DNA from: Ancistrus triradiatus
Taxonomy: Eukaryota > Chordata > Actinopteri > Siluriformes > Loricariidae
DNA length: 64,000 nucleotides
Direction of reading: 5' to 3'
Assembly: GCA_025084515.1 (NCBI GenBank)
Contig: JAJAGP010000437.1
Span: 1 to 64,000, forward strand
Shown here: positions 1 through 10,868 of the stretch, in pieces
Layout of the letters: every line of letters starts with the position of its first letter
Position numbering within the stretch: position 1 is the first letter of the stretch
Program-made: the position numbers and the translations under genes
The notes under the pieces: model-generated
Databases searched by the model: none
The model's input: the letters and a program-made list of their open reading frames with translations, nothing else
Told to the model about the DNA's origin: nothing

Positions 1-3
1 CCA

Positions 4-9
4 TTTATT
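4..9 (-). terminator. Possible rpl7l1 polyadenylation signal
   Basis: The minus strand reads AATAAA here, about 358 bases past the rpl7l1 stop. No AATAAA or ATTAAA was seen between it and the stop. The cleavage site would fall just outside the window, so this is only a candidate. Confidence 0.35.
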
Positions 10-366
10 TTACTGATGTTCTGAAATAACGAATAATATTGGCCTCTGCAGTCTGTCAGGAAAGTAACAACATATGAACAGTGATTGCCCATTTAAAACT
101 GTGGCCTACAAGTCTAGACTAAAATATGCATTCAATGGAGAACCACCACTTATACATCAGTTAGTTCATGAGTAGGCCTAATCCATAAGGATACACCTGT
201 GCCCTATTCAAGAAAAACCTTGTTTGATCATTTCTTCTTGAGGACAGTTTGAGTCTGTTGGATTACTTTGCAGAGCATGTTATCTGTTCCTCTGAACTGG
301 AAAGAGAATGCAGTGCCAGTAACTGGCTATGAAAAACAGTACAGTACTGATCAAGTCAACCCTTGA

Positions 367-575
367 TCAATTGAATTTACGAATAACGCTGTTAATGTCC
401 TCTGCGCGTGGTCCTGGCTCCCCCATCTCTTTCAAAAGGCCGAGTTTATCTCTGGCAGAATGTCGAGGTACGGACAAGGAGAATGGCCACAGGGACTTGT
501 TCACCATCTTGAAATTCTTTCCAGCAGAATAGATCTCGTGGATGAGGTCTTCCAAGCAGATGATCCCATACTGCC
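367..575 (-). CDS. rpl7l1: rpl7l1 coding exon 6 (stop codon)
   Basis: The acceptor CCCTTTAG lies at 583-576. The exon completes the split Gly codon, then reads QYGIICLEDLIHEIYSAGKN, FKMVNKSLWPFSLSVPR, the Lys-Glu-rich GLLKEMGEPGPRAE and INSVIRKFN, stopping at TAA (369-367). The 3' UTR runs toward position 1. Confidence 0.95.
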
Positions 576-3500
576 CTAAAGGGAATAAAGTGACACACTA
601 ATGAATTTTCTAATACAGCACCCAAATTCAGTAATCTTGTTTTATATCATAAGGTTCTGAATACACCAAGTACTCGAATATAAATTGCAAATAAAAGTCT
701 CTGGTTCTCTTATAGATGAGATCAGTTTGAAAATGTGTGAATTGGAAAGGCACCTTACATGTCAGACAGAGCAATAAGTTTACACATATGCTTTGTTAAT
801 TCACATACGTTCGTGTACCATGTAATGATGCACACTGCTTAAGATTCCATTTGATTCACATTAAGTTAACGACCTGATTTACTCACGATTATTGAATGAG
901 ATTTGATAAAAGACGATCCTTTATTATTTCTGTAAACAATGCCAATTTTCTTGTATGTGCCTTTACACACACACAAAAAAAAAAACCTTTAGTCCCCAGC
1001 AATTTTTAAAAATTACTTGAAACTGAGGTTTACAAGTGTAAAGAAAATGCTTCACCATATCTTAAATAACCCAGCAAAAACATTCCTTAATTTCCGAAGA
1101 TTAACAATTAAAAATATGTACTTTCCTTGCATAATTTCAAAACGACAACAACATTTAGTCCCCTGCAATTAAAGAAAATTAGTTTTAAATAATGCTACTA
1201 CAAGGAAATGTGCTATTGTAACAGTTTCACCCAATTTGAACTCATATCTTAAATTGAAATTCAAAATAAACAAGCTCCCTGAGAACGGAGGTATGGATCT
1301 GTGAGCATGACATATGATTGCACCCTCTGGTGTCGAAAACTGCAACTGCATTAGATGGCATAAACAAGAAGGCATTGTCCAACTCGACAATGTGCAGCGT
1401 CACATTTTTTGGATCGTGAGGGATCATTACACACCTATTATGAACAAATACCAGTATTAAAGTATTGCTACAAGAGTAGCAATAGTAAATTAGCTTTACA
1501 AACAACAATTTGGTACAGCTGGCATTCCATATATGCAGGATTGGTTCCAGGTCCCCCTGCAAATACCAAAACCTACAGATGCTCAAGTCCCTTATATAAA
1601 ATGGTGTAGTATTTGCATATAACCTACACACAACTGCCTGTATACTTTGCATTGTATAAGAATTTTTTTTATTTAACGTCGCATCAGCGGTTATATTCAC
1701 GACAGACACGAGGTTAGATCAACACACCAGTCATGGGCCAATTCAGAGTGACCAATCAACCTAATTCATGTCTTTGGAATGTCGGAGGAAATTGAAACCC
1801 GGAGGAAACCCGGAATAAAATTGAACCGGGGATTTCAGAGCTGTGAGGTGATTCTACTCACCACATGCACTTGTGAATGAAGGAGATGCCAAGTGAACAA
1901 TGGTCAAACAATGAAAGAGACTGAGCTCCTGTGAAATCTCACAAGCCTACTGCAGGGTATGCCCAGACAGTCATGTGGATTGCAATGTGTTTGGTTACAA
2001 TTATAATACAGGGGTACATCAGTTCTCGACCACTTCGACGCATTTTGACCAGTTTGGTTCTCGTCTTTTGTTCAGTACTCTGCACACTTGACTCAAGCCA
2101 CATGACTTTTTAAAGCCGAAACTCGATTTATGATTCAAGATTCTATACACAGTGGTTCAGTTATTCAGTATTACAATAGCTCTTTCTCAGTGACGACCTG
2201 TGCTGAGTTTGTTGTGTTTTTAGTTATTTTTTACAGCTACAGTAGAGTATTCTTAGTGCAAATAATTCTCCACTAACCTAAAAAAGGAGAGTATTGACAG
2301 CCAACTGAAATGGAAATCCTGTCCTGAATCTCGAGGTTGCAGGCTGCAGTTACCATTAGCTACTATGCTAGTGTCGATGAGTCTATCAAAAAAGTAAGTG
2401 CTTTCACTTTCAATCCATTACTAACTAAATTACATGAGATTTTTCAACACTTTATTATAAAATAAGCTTTATGTTAATGAGTTTGGCCAACTACCGTGTT
2501 TTTCAGACCATAAGGCGCACTTAAAATCCTTTAATTTTCTCAAGAACCGACAGTGCGCCTTAAAATGCGGTGCGTCTAATGTATGAATTAATTCTGGTTG
2601 TGCTTTCTGACCTACAACCGATTGTAGATGGTAAACGGCGCTCATAAATCTGTCAAAATGTTTTAACACGGCTTTGGTAAGTTACAAAGCTTACGGCCAC
2701 CGTAATGCGCAGCATCGCGGAGTAATACGGTATGTGCTTCAGCATTAGGGTGTGTGCATCCATTCATTTATTTTCTAAGCGGATTTCAGACTCAACGCTA
2801 TCAGTCACGAAGTACAACATGGACATAGAGCAGCTGGGAGAGAATTCAACATTAACGAATCAATGGTACGGGAGTGGAGGAAGCAAGAAGACGCCCTGTG
2901 CCAGGTAAAGACCAAACTGAGCTTCCGACGGAACTTAAGAGTTTTGTTTCATTTCATGCGCCTTATAACCCGGTGCGTGTTATGTATGCAAATAGATTCG
3001 TTAGAAGTCGATCATTGATATCACGCCTTATAACCTGGTGCGCTTTATAGCCCGAAAAATACGGTAAGTTAATTTAAGTCTTTTAAACTGTAACTTATCA
3101 TCACTTATCATAGGCTCCGCTATGATACAGCATAGACCGCTCTACTAAACACTCGTTAAACTGCCCAGTTCATGTTACATTTAACTTATGATGGATTTAT
3201 TGGAACATATCCCCTTCGCAATTCAGGGGGCACCTGTACAATCCAACTCCATTAATGCATATAATGGCTTATCAAGTGTGGATTTTCTGAGAGTCTGGAA
3301 TTTACTTTTATTTCCATTTACATTATTCCTTATGGGAAAAATTGGCTTTGTACAAGTCATTTTCAGTTCTCGACAAGCCTTCTGGAACGAATTAATGACG
3401 AGACTGAGGTACCACTGTATATAGTAATATACATTGAAATATACAGCAAAATACATTGAAAGAACGTGGTAATTACACACGCAAAAAAATACTTTTAAGT

Positions 3501-6500
3501 TTTGAAGAATTGCATTCTTCCCCTACAGTTGCCTTACAGTGGTTTGGTTCACAGTCTATCATCACCTACACACAGCTTATACTTTTGCTACATTACAACG
3601 TACTGTAAATATGTAAGGTGCCCTATTTGGTGGCATAATTGTCCACTACTTGTTTTTAAAGATGACCAGAATATTTAATTTGATTTAGGTTGGTTAATCA
3701 TACAAGCACTTCTGCTGTTATAGCTGTACTTAAAGCTCAAAATATGTTCTAGAACAGTGTTTCCCAACCTTTGAGACACAGCACATATGTTACATTAGAA
3801 AAATCACAAGGCATACCATCAAACTAAAATATCCCAAAAAGCATATTTATTGAAGTATAATGAAAATCTAGTCTCAATTTACTCACTCAGTGTGAAACCT
3901 GGGCCTGTTCAGTTAAACACAAAGCTGATATCTTACTGCCCTCTAGTGGAAGAGAATGTAATCGCTCTGCCTGTAACTACATATCGCTAGCTTAGAGTAC
4001 CAATCACGTGAAATTAGATAATCTTCCGTGGCACAGTATTTGGGAAATAGTGTTCTAGAAAAGCTAATGTAGCAGACTCTGAGATTAGACCAGTACCACA
4101 TACTTAATAACTACAGTGCAAACTGAAACCTTTATAATGATGCTTCTCAATTAAGGTCACAAAAATAGGTCACACACTAATATTTCGTTAGACCACCTTT
4201 AGCATTGATTACGGCACGCATTTGCTATGTCAACGTTTCCACAAGCTTCTGCAATGTCACATTAATTTCTCTCCAGAGTAGCCTTAATTTTTCCCTTGTA
4301 TTGATGATCTTGAGGATCTTGTATTGATGAAGGAAGATTTGGACCACTGCGCAAAGTCTTCTCCAGCACATCCCAAAGATTCTCAATGGGGTTCAGGTCC
4401 GGACTCTGTGGTGGCCAATCCATGTGAAAATGAGGTCTCATGCTCCCTGAACCACTCTTTCACAATTTGAGCCCGATGCATCCTGGCACTCTCATCTTGG
4501 AATATGCCCGTGCCATCAGGGAAGACAAAAATCCATTGATGGAATAACCTGGTTGTTCAGTATATTCAGGTAGTCAGCTGACCTCATTCTTTAGGCACAT
4601 AACGTTGCTGAACCTAGACCTGACCAACTGCAGTGACCCCAGATCATAGCACTGCCCCCACAGGCTTGTACTGTAGACACTATGCATGATGGGTAGATCA
4701 CTTCAGCTGCCTCTTCTTCCCATGATGCACCCATCACTTTGAAACATGGTAAATCTGTACTCATCAGACCACATGACCTCCTTCCATTTCTCCAGAGTCC
4801 AAACCTTATGCTACTTAGCAAATTGAAGCTGTTTTTTGCCGGTTAGCCTCACTGACAAGTGGTTTTCTTAAGGTTACAGCACTGTTAAATCCCAATCCCT
4901 TGACATTATGCGTGTCAAAATGCTCTTACTTTCACTATTAAACATATCCCTGAGTTCTACTGTTTTCCTACAATTTGATTTCACCAAACATTTAAGTGAT
5001 CACCAATCACGATCAACCAAGATTTTTTGCTGACCACATTCCTTTTTGAATAATGCGTTGGACAGTTCTTAACCAGATTTTTGTAGTTTCAGCAATCTCC
5101 TTAGATGTGTCTTTCAACATGATTGTTTAACAAATGAGAAGCTACTCACTGCATGAGTTATGGTTAAATAACTTGTTGCCAGCTGAAACAATCACCAACG
5201 CAGTAATTATCCGATGGGTACCTATTTGCTCAGTTAAATCCAGGTGGTGACTTTTTTTTTTTTTTTTTTTTTAGACCAGACAGTGTGTGTGTGTTGTATA
5301 CATCTAAAGGTCATTTATTACTTACCTAAATGCTGCTCGATGACGGTGTTGTCAGTAAGAGGAACTTTTCTCTTGTCAACCTTTAGCTGGCCTCTTTTCA
5401 AAATGAGCTCACGTACTGACTTCAGATTAGGAAACCTGTCAAAAATACATTCAAAACTCAAGTTTATTGACTCATTAAAACTAGTCCAATACATTTGAAG
5501 TTCCACTAACAAAGCAAGCACAACTTACCCCCAGGCAACATATGGCTCAACCACTTTCAGCATATTCAAAGAGGTCCTGCTGATTTTGAGAAAGGTACCG
5601 CTGAAGATTTTGCGAAGCCTCAACATATTGACAACCCTCCTCACTTTTGGACTGATGCCTTTAATCCTTGGAAAAGATCAACATAATTTTTCAGAAAATA
5701 TTACTACAGTTTATACATTTCATGTGTGTATAAAACAGTCACTCACTCTCGAATGCGCACAACAAATGCCAGGCTGTTCTTTGCAGGCGGAAGAGGTGGA
5801 GGTGGTCTCGCCTTGGCTCTCTCTAGACGGACTTCATCCCGAAGTCTCCGCTTGCTGTTCTTATGAAACGTTTCAAGCCGTACGAACTTTAGAGGTTGCC
5901 CTTTCTTTCCCTGTTAGAAAAACAGGCCTCTGTTTACATCACAAGTCTCGTCTCACAGAGTTATTACTGGAGGCACGTTGGAACTTACCTTTCTTTTCTC
6001 AAGCAAAGCAAGCTTTGCCTGAGTTGCTTTAACTGCCTGATATGCTTTTCTCTTTTTGAGAAGGTTCTCAGGAACCAACTTAATAACCTTCTGATCACTG
6101 AAACACAAGAGCAGATACAGAAGTCTGTTTAGTGTTTTTATTTAACATATGCACATACAGACAACAAACAGAACTAGAGTACACACACAACAATGCAGCA
6201 GCACAAGAAAGTTTTCCTTAGATGGCAAGAAATCATGTGTTTTGCCGGTTTGTTATAGGAGTTGGTTGGCAGAGATCATACTTTCCCCACATCAAAGTAA
6301 GCCTGTACTTTAAAACAGTAGTGTAACGATGCACCATGATGCAAAAATCACAAAAGGTCACAATCATGTTCATCATGGAGATGTGCACAATGTGCAATTG
6401 CATTTGTGAACACCAGAGGGCACAATCATACATAACATATGGCATATCTTCTATTCAAAATATAAACTGGAGAGATTTGAGATGTTTAAAGATATTTGTA

Positions 6501-9500
6501 TAGTGCTTTTCACACACACACAATTGATAGAAAAATGTGTTTGAGAAACTGAGCATAACAGTCTCAGCCTAGCCAAAGAGGGAGGCAAAAGCATGAAGCT
6601 GTTGAAATAATAAACAGATGTGAGACATTTCAGTACAGTAAGCTTCAGGGTTGGGTATCGTTTGCATTTTATCGATTCTGATTATCAATTCCGTTTCTTA
6701 TCAATTCCAAAATGGTGATAAACTTCAAAAATAATATTTTTTTACTTTTAGCTTATTCCTTCCCATATAGAGCTGGGAAGTACAATGTTCAACGTGACAA
6801 TGTACTAAAGCAGTGACCTAGGAACACCACATTTCTCTGTTACTGCTCGTCATATCTAATGTCTACTGCTGAAATGACGAACATGTAGTCCAAAGGGAAA
6901 CTAATCATTTTACATTAAGCCTTTTACTTATAATAGGTTTAATGGGAAGAGAAAAGCTTAACGTAAAATGGTTACTTTTGCTTCACATGTTCATCACCTC
7001 AGCAGTAGACATTACTTATGACCAGTAATAACTGAGAGACGTTTGGTTTTTCTAGGTCCCTGTTTTAGAACATATCTCTCCCAGCTAACTCAACATCACG
7101 CTCGCGATACAAACTCAAGATCATGCTGCTACTTTATATGTTTTGCCATGTTGGACGTGTATCCTCCTTTACAAAAGATCCATTTTCCACACATATCGCA
7201 TTTAGTCTTTTCATTTTCTCTCAAAGCACAGCAAAAACCATAAACCAGTATTTAAAATAGCAGCACAACCTTACTATATGAATAAATAGTGTTTGGGCAA
7301 CCAGATCTCTCGTCTCTCCCTATTATTATTATTATATCAAGAAACATGAAAACAGTACAAGCAATAGTTTGGTTTAATAGCTACTTCTACTCTTTAGGTC
7401 TGATTTAAATGGAACACATTTAGTTTTGCTGGACTTTAATGTTTAAACTAATTTCACATCTTGCTCATCAGCAGAGATTCAAGCTCAATCTCCAAATCAA
7501 ATGCACCTCCACTCAGTGAGACTGAAATCTGATTGCCGCATCCTGCGTAATATGTAAACCAACAATGGACCCCAACTTCCTGTGTTGTTTATAGCTTTTA
7601 TTCACAAAAAAAAAAAATGTTTGCTACATCAAATGTCAGCATTTTAAAATAATCACTGTTAGTGCCGGGAGATATGACCAAAAATTTTTATCGCTGTTTA
7701 AGATTCTGTCGGTTTCACAGTATATATACACTTTAATAGTACATGTACATAGTGAAGACTTATTACTATAGGGTTTACTTTGCTCCACAAAATTACACAA
7801 TACATGAAGGAATCAGTATGAATGAAAATCCGCAAAATGTAAACATTTTATATTGTGTGAATATAAAAATAGAACTATCTAAAAACATATGCCTTTTTTT
7901 AGATGAAGTATTTTTGCCCCAGTAATAATACTCAAATCCAGTATTTTAATCATTGCTCTGAACCCACCTCTCTCAACTATATTGTTACTGTGACAGTAAA
8001 GTCTTTGCACTGCTTGCTTTTCCTTTAATATGCAGTGCCTTGAGAAAATGCCTCTTCAAGCGGTTTCACTGGCAACACTGATTAACAGCAATGAAAGCCG
8101 CTCAACACACTGTGCAATATATAGCCTTTTGGCCTGCGTCTGCAGTTTAAAACCAAAAACTTAAAGTCAAAACCTGCAGACACAGCTAATTTCTTATTTC
8201 GCATTTATTTTGCATCTCCGGTCTCACTTTCTTTATCCTCCCTCTCGGCTTTCTGTTCTTTAATCTACCGTCAAGACAGATCCTCTTGAAGCTGTTAAAT
8301 GACTATTAAGCTAGGCTAGAGTGTATGTTATGCTATCTGGATAGCCAGCGAGCTGTATCCAGCACGTTGTGCGGCAATGGCGTTCTATATGGCGCTCCAC
8401 ACAGGAAATTAAAGATGGTATACTGCACAAACCAGTACACCACTCAGCATCCTCCTAAAAAAAGAGGAAGCCACCAACTTCAGGAGTTAATGTTGAGAGG
8501 TTAAGCATAATTAATTCAGCAGTGAGGCCAAGACAACAAAACTACAGGGTATAGACCAATTTGGGCACGAGAGACCAAACTGGTGGGATCCAATCGTACT
8601 ACAGTTTAGTTTGGGTAGCATCTGTCCAAATTACATATAAAAAAATTCCTGAATTCACTGGATGCAGCCAAAATACACCCTTATAAGAATTTCAGTTCAT
8701 TGCAGGGCTCAGGAGGGATTGTTGTTGCAGTGCTGGTGGATGTTCCATAATTAAGTCTCTCGACATTCTGGCATGACCAACTGATATGTCAGGCATCTTA
8801 GGGACTCAAACCTGGTTCACCCGAGCAGTGGGCTAGTGAACTACCAATGCACCACCAGAGTACTTGATAACAGTTGTTCTTTAACAAATGGACCTAAATA
8901 GGCAGAAAAATAACTGAGGTTTTTGGGTCAGGTTAAATAAGGAAAGCTTCTGAATGTTCATGCAAACATTACAAACATCCTACAAAAACAAGGAAAAAGT
9001 GTTGTGCAAGCATAAAGAAAATGACAAAATGCTTAATTCAATAACGATATAGAAAGAGCACAACAGCATTACCATGACACTACAGTGCAGTGAAATTCCA
9101 TTCTCTCTCGTTTAATCGTACATTGAAAAGAGAAAACAGGAATCACAGAGAAACTAAATGAGTATTCAACAATAACTCATGTCTACTCATTTTTCCAAAA
9201 AGGCCAGTTGAATATCACACCCCAGCACTGCAAAAGACATCCTTACTCAGCCCTGTGTTGAATTGGTGTAACATCCATGGGACGCCTATGCCTGAACCCT
9301 CTGTTTTTATGGATAGGCACAGGAGCCTTCATGATCCAGACCAAGACAAATTAGGGTTAAAACAAAGGGAGGGGGCAATTACAGAGGGTCTCAGTGCAAT
9401 GCCTTTGCAAATGGTCTGTATGTTAACTGCAATAAAGAGAATCCGAGCCCGTTTTCTCCATTAAAAAGTTCTGGCAAAGTGTACACTCACCACCCACTAT

Positions 9501-10868
9501 ATTAGGTACACCTCCTTGTTTCTAAACTCACTTCTTTTTAATAAAGTGTAGTCAATGGGTTTCTCCACATACTTCGTTCATCCCCTTTACCCTGTTCTCT
9601 ATATGTCAGGACCCTCACAGGTCCACCACAGGTCAGGTATTTGGGTGCTGAATCATTCTCATCACTGGTAGCATTAGATCAGACACAGCAGTGCTGCTGG
9701 AGTTTTAAAACACTGTGTTCACTCATTGTGCACTCTTTTGGACACATCTACCATAATGCTCGACCTTGTAGATGTGTTTTTTGTTTGTTTGACAACAGGG
9801 ACAAGGTTACACCGATTCACAAAGTTCGAAACTAGCCATACACACTCACTTCATTAGTGCTCAAAGGATGCTGATTACAAGCTGCTGGTGGCTGGACACT
9901 TTTGGTTAGTGGACTATTTCCAGTGACACTGAGGTATTTAAAAACTCCAGCAACATTGCTGTGTCTGATCCACTCATACCAGCACAACACAAACTAACAC
10001 ACCAACACCATGTATGTCACTGCATTGCTGAAAATGATCCACCAGCCAAATAGAAAAGGGGACTAACAAAAAATGTAGAGAAACAGATGGACTGCAGTCT
10101 CTACCTGTAGAACTACAAAAGGCTTCTATATGGTAAGGCAAATTGATCAAACGAACAATGAGTGTAGAAACAAGGAAGCGTACTTAATAAAGTAGCCGGT
10201 GAGTGGATATGAACAGTAAAAACAGCAGCAGAGGACGACGAAACCTGACGTAAGAGAATTTATCACTGGTGTTTACCTTTGGTTCTAATGCTGAGGTCTG
10301 GATTAAATAGTATTTGACCCTTGTGTGGTTTACCATCATTCTAGACAGTGTCAGGTAGTGGATATCTATGTTTGAGAACTCTAAGCTGAACAAATTAAGT
10401 CTTGAAATGCAGGTGAATCTGTGCCTGTGTTGGGTCAGTTGGTACGTTTATGTGTAGGTAAAAAAGAGAGTGCGTCTTACATCTTACAATAATCGCATTC
10501 TACAGAGAAACGGAACAAATAAAAAGATGCACTCTCAGCAAATGGCATTATCAGCTTTATGGACTTTATCAATTCGATAACTCTACTGTCTGTAGTTGTC
10601 CATTAGTTTTTATTATTTATAAGCCATCTCGCTACATTAGCCTAACATACACAGACTCAGCGCTGCACACGTGAAAGTCTAGCTTGTACGGCTGAATTTC
10701 CTTATTTACCAGTACAGATTCTGCAAAATACCATCTCCGACTAAACATTACAATCATAGATATATCTCCTCACAAAACAAGCGGGGTATTACGTTAAGCA
10801 CGGGTATGGATGATCTTGGATAGTAATACAGCATAAAGAAGGTAGATTACATACTTCCCCTCCGCCAT
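367..10868 (-). CDS. rpl7l1: Ribosomal protein L7-like 1, six coding exons
   Basis: The protein belongs to the eukaryotic uL30 (L7/L30) family and is the nucleolar L7-like paralogue thought to act in large-subunit assembly. Six exons join in phase: 10868-10855, 6097-5989, 5910-5747, 5666-5529, 5435-5326 and 575-367. They total 744 nt, 247 residues plus TAA. Every intron is GT-AG. The product starts MAEGN, has a basic L30 N-terminal segment (about residues 6-85, PENLLKKRKAYQ), then the L30 core (about 90-142, FVVRIREIKGISPKVRR) and VEPYVAWGFPNLKSVREL. It ends LEDLIHEIYSAGKNF...INSVIRKFN. The LKSVRELILKRGQ and IPLTDNTVIEEHLG-like segments and the tail match RPL7L1 better than RPL7, and the length fits the roughly 246-residue mammalian protein. 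The frame is fully open, so the gene is probably functional. Plain rpl7 is the alternative and fits less well. Confidence 0.96.
576..1510. other. rpl7l1 intron 5, repeat-poor part
   Basis: AT-rich intronic DNA. The stretch 1260-1350 contains a CACCAGAGGGTGCAATCATA-type motif (minus strand) that recurs near 6390-6440, so it is an old repeat fragment. No exon-like open frame with homology was seen. Confidence 0.5.
1511..1650 (+). repeat. MER2/Tigger-like DNA transposon fragment, copy 1
   Basis: The stretch reads GGATTGGTTCCAGGTCCCCC, then AATACCAAAACC, ACAGATGCTCAAGTCCCTTA and TATAAAATGG. This is close to what I remember of the terminal part of the mammalian MER2/Tigger (pogo-type) elements. 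A second copy is at 33153-33405. A repeat search is needed to confirm. Confidence 0.5.
1735..1860 (-). repeat. Fragment of an abundant fish interspersed repeat
   Basis: The plus strand reads GGGCCAATTCAGAGTGACCA, CATGTCTTTGGAATGTCGGA and GGAGGAAACCCGG. The same module, in one or other orientation, occurs at 15455-15640, 15985-16250, 17167-17525, 42655-42790, 55800-55990 and 59880-60085. I do not assign it to a named family. Confidence 0.65.
2494..3064 (+). mobile_element. pogo-like MITE, copy 1 (TA target duplication)
   Basis: The 571-bp element begins CCGTGTTTTTCAGACCATAA and ends CCCGAAAAATACGG, with TA on each side (2492-2493, 3065-3066). The termini are inverted copies built around TTTTTCGGACTATAAGGCGC. 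Near 2834-2902 a plus-strand frame reads FNINESMVREWRKQEDAL, resembling the helix-turn-helix of pogo/CENP-B-type transposases. The rest of the transposase is missing. Sister copies are at 26803-27361 and 63366-63920. Confidence 0.8.
3185..3428 (+). repeat. Probable MITE fragment
   Basis: The stretch ends CGAGACTGAGGTACCACTGT, a phrase that ends other fish non-autonomous DNA elements. An open stretch of 78 codons here has no recognisable domain and is judged accidental. Confidence 0.3.
3755..4052. mobile_element. hAT-type MITE with an 8-bp target duplication
   Basis: The element starts CAGTGTTTCCCAACC and ends GGGAAATAGTG, the usual inverted termini of hAT non-autonomous elements. It is flanked by identical 8-mers TTCTAGAA at 3747-3754 and 4053-4060. 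At 298 bp it carries no coding capacity and lies inside rpl7l1 intron 5. Confidence 0.85.
4130..5286 (-). pseudogene. Tc1-like transposon (family F), decayed transposase
   Basis: Read on the minus strand, the region contains in pieces a Tc1-type transposase. It has a start near 5120, a catalytic-core stretch around 4600-4800 (GLGSA, MSTDLPCFKVMG), an EWFREHE-like segment near 4450 and a DLNP-IESLW-like motif near 4385-4400. It ends at an L-x-x-L-V-E-T-L tail near 4230. Frameshifts and stops break it throughout. The right end (CAGTTAAATCCAGGTGGTGA, poly-T, then ACAGTG) looks like the element terminus. It lies about 40 bases from the exon 5 donor of rpl7l1. Confidence 0.75.
5326..5435 (-). CDS. 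rpl7l1: rpl7l1 coding exon 5
   Basis: The acceptor GACAG lies at 5440-5436 and the donor GTAAGT at 5325-5320. It encodes FPNLKSVRELILKRGQLKVD, KRKVPLTDNTVIEQHL and one base of Gly. The last base sits only about 40 bases from the end of a Tc1-like insertion in the following intron. Confidence 0.95.
5529..5666 (-). CDS. rpl7l1: rpl7l1 coding exon 4
   Basis: The exon begins G ATT AAA GGC, completing the split Glu codon, and encodes IKGISPKVRRVVNMLRLRKI, FSGTFLKISRTS and LNMLKVVEPYVAWG. This is the L30 core. The donor GTAAGT starts at 5528 and leaves GG of a Gly codon. Confidence 0.95.
5747..5910 (-). CDS. rpl7l1: rpl7l1 coding exon 3
   Basis: The acceptor CTAACAG is next to 5911 and the donor GTGAGT starts at 5746. 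The exon reads GKKGQPLKFVRLETFHKNSK, a charged stretch with a run of prolines (RPPPPLPPAKN), and then NSLAFVVRIR, the first strand of the L30 fold. It leaves two bases (GA) of a split Glu codon. Confidence 0.95.
5989..6097 (-). CDS. rpl7l1: rpl7l1 coding exon 2
   Basis: The acceptor TTTCAG lies at 6103-6098 and the donor GTAAGT begins at 5988. The exon supplies the last base of codon 5 and then 36 codons reading DQKVIKLVPENLLKKRKAYQ and onward, the basic N-terminal L30 segment. It ends exactly on a codon boundary (LLEKRK). Confidence 0.95.
6098..7756. other. rpl7l1 intron 1, first part
   Basis: AT-rich intron. A repeat fragment at about 6380-6470 (CACCAGAGGGCACAATCATA) matches 1260-1350 in the opposite orientation. 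At 6648-6720 GGTTGGGTATCG and repeated GATTCTGATTATCAATTCC resemble the end of a hAT element, without a second end that I can identify. No exon was seen. Confidence 0.4.
7757..8398 (+). repeat. Unassigned dispersed repeat, copy 1
   Basis: The stretch from GGGTTTACTTTGCTCCACAA through TGTAAACATTTTATATTGTG, CTTTCTGTTCTTTAATCTAC and GGATAGCCAGCGAGCTGTAT aligns by eye, in order and orientation, with 55030-55400 (copy 2). No terminal inverted repeat, transposase or tRNA head was recognised. Confidence 0.55.
8399..9483. other. rpl7l1 intron 1, middle part
   Basis: No gene or exon was seen. The stretch 8690-8870 (TTCATTGCAGGGCTCAGGAG, TCAAACCTGGTTCACCCGAG) has the feel of an old copy of the interspersed repeat at 17167-17525, but it is too diverged to be sure. 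Confidence 0.35.
9484..10205. mobile_element. Foldback MITE, about 722 bp
   Basis: The ends are CACTCACCACCCACTATATT on the left and AATAAAGTAGCCGGTGAGTG on the right, with TA before the left end. The two halves are imperfect inverted copies. CAGACACAGCAGTGCTGCTG then GAGTTTTAAAACA on the left pairs with TATTTAAAAACTCCAGCAAC then ATTGCTGTGTCTG on the right; CTCATCACTG likewise pairs with the stretch before GATCCACCAGCC. It encodes nothing. The termini resemble those of Tc1 family A. Confidence 0.75.
10855..10868 (-). CDS. rpl7l1: rpl7l1 coding exon 1 (start codon)
   Basis: The ATG is at 10868-10866 and is followed by GCG GAG GGG AA, then the donor GTATGT at 10854. It encodes MAEG and two bases of the fifth codon (Asn). 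The MAE start resembles the human L7L1 start, and no alternative in-frame ATG precedes exon 2. Confidence 0.9.

Noticed and set aside
1242..1709. A 155-codon open stretch on the minus strand
   Set aside because: It overlaps the MER2/Tigger-like fragment and another repeat fragment, has no domain, and its frame crosses repeat edges.
2469..2669. A conserved small protein shared with 63745-63987
   Set aside because: The two near-identical frames lie within copies of the same MITE, so identity reflects the repeat and not coding constraint.
367..10868. Plain rpl7 instead of rpl7l1
   Set aside because: The start MAEGN, LKSVRELILKRGQ, LTDNTVIEQHLG and the GLLKEMGEPGPR region agree with RPL7L1, and the region before L30 is shorter than in RPL7.
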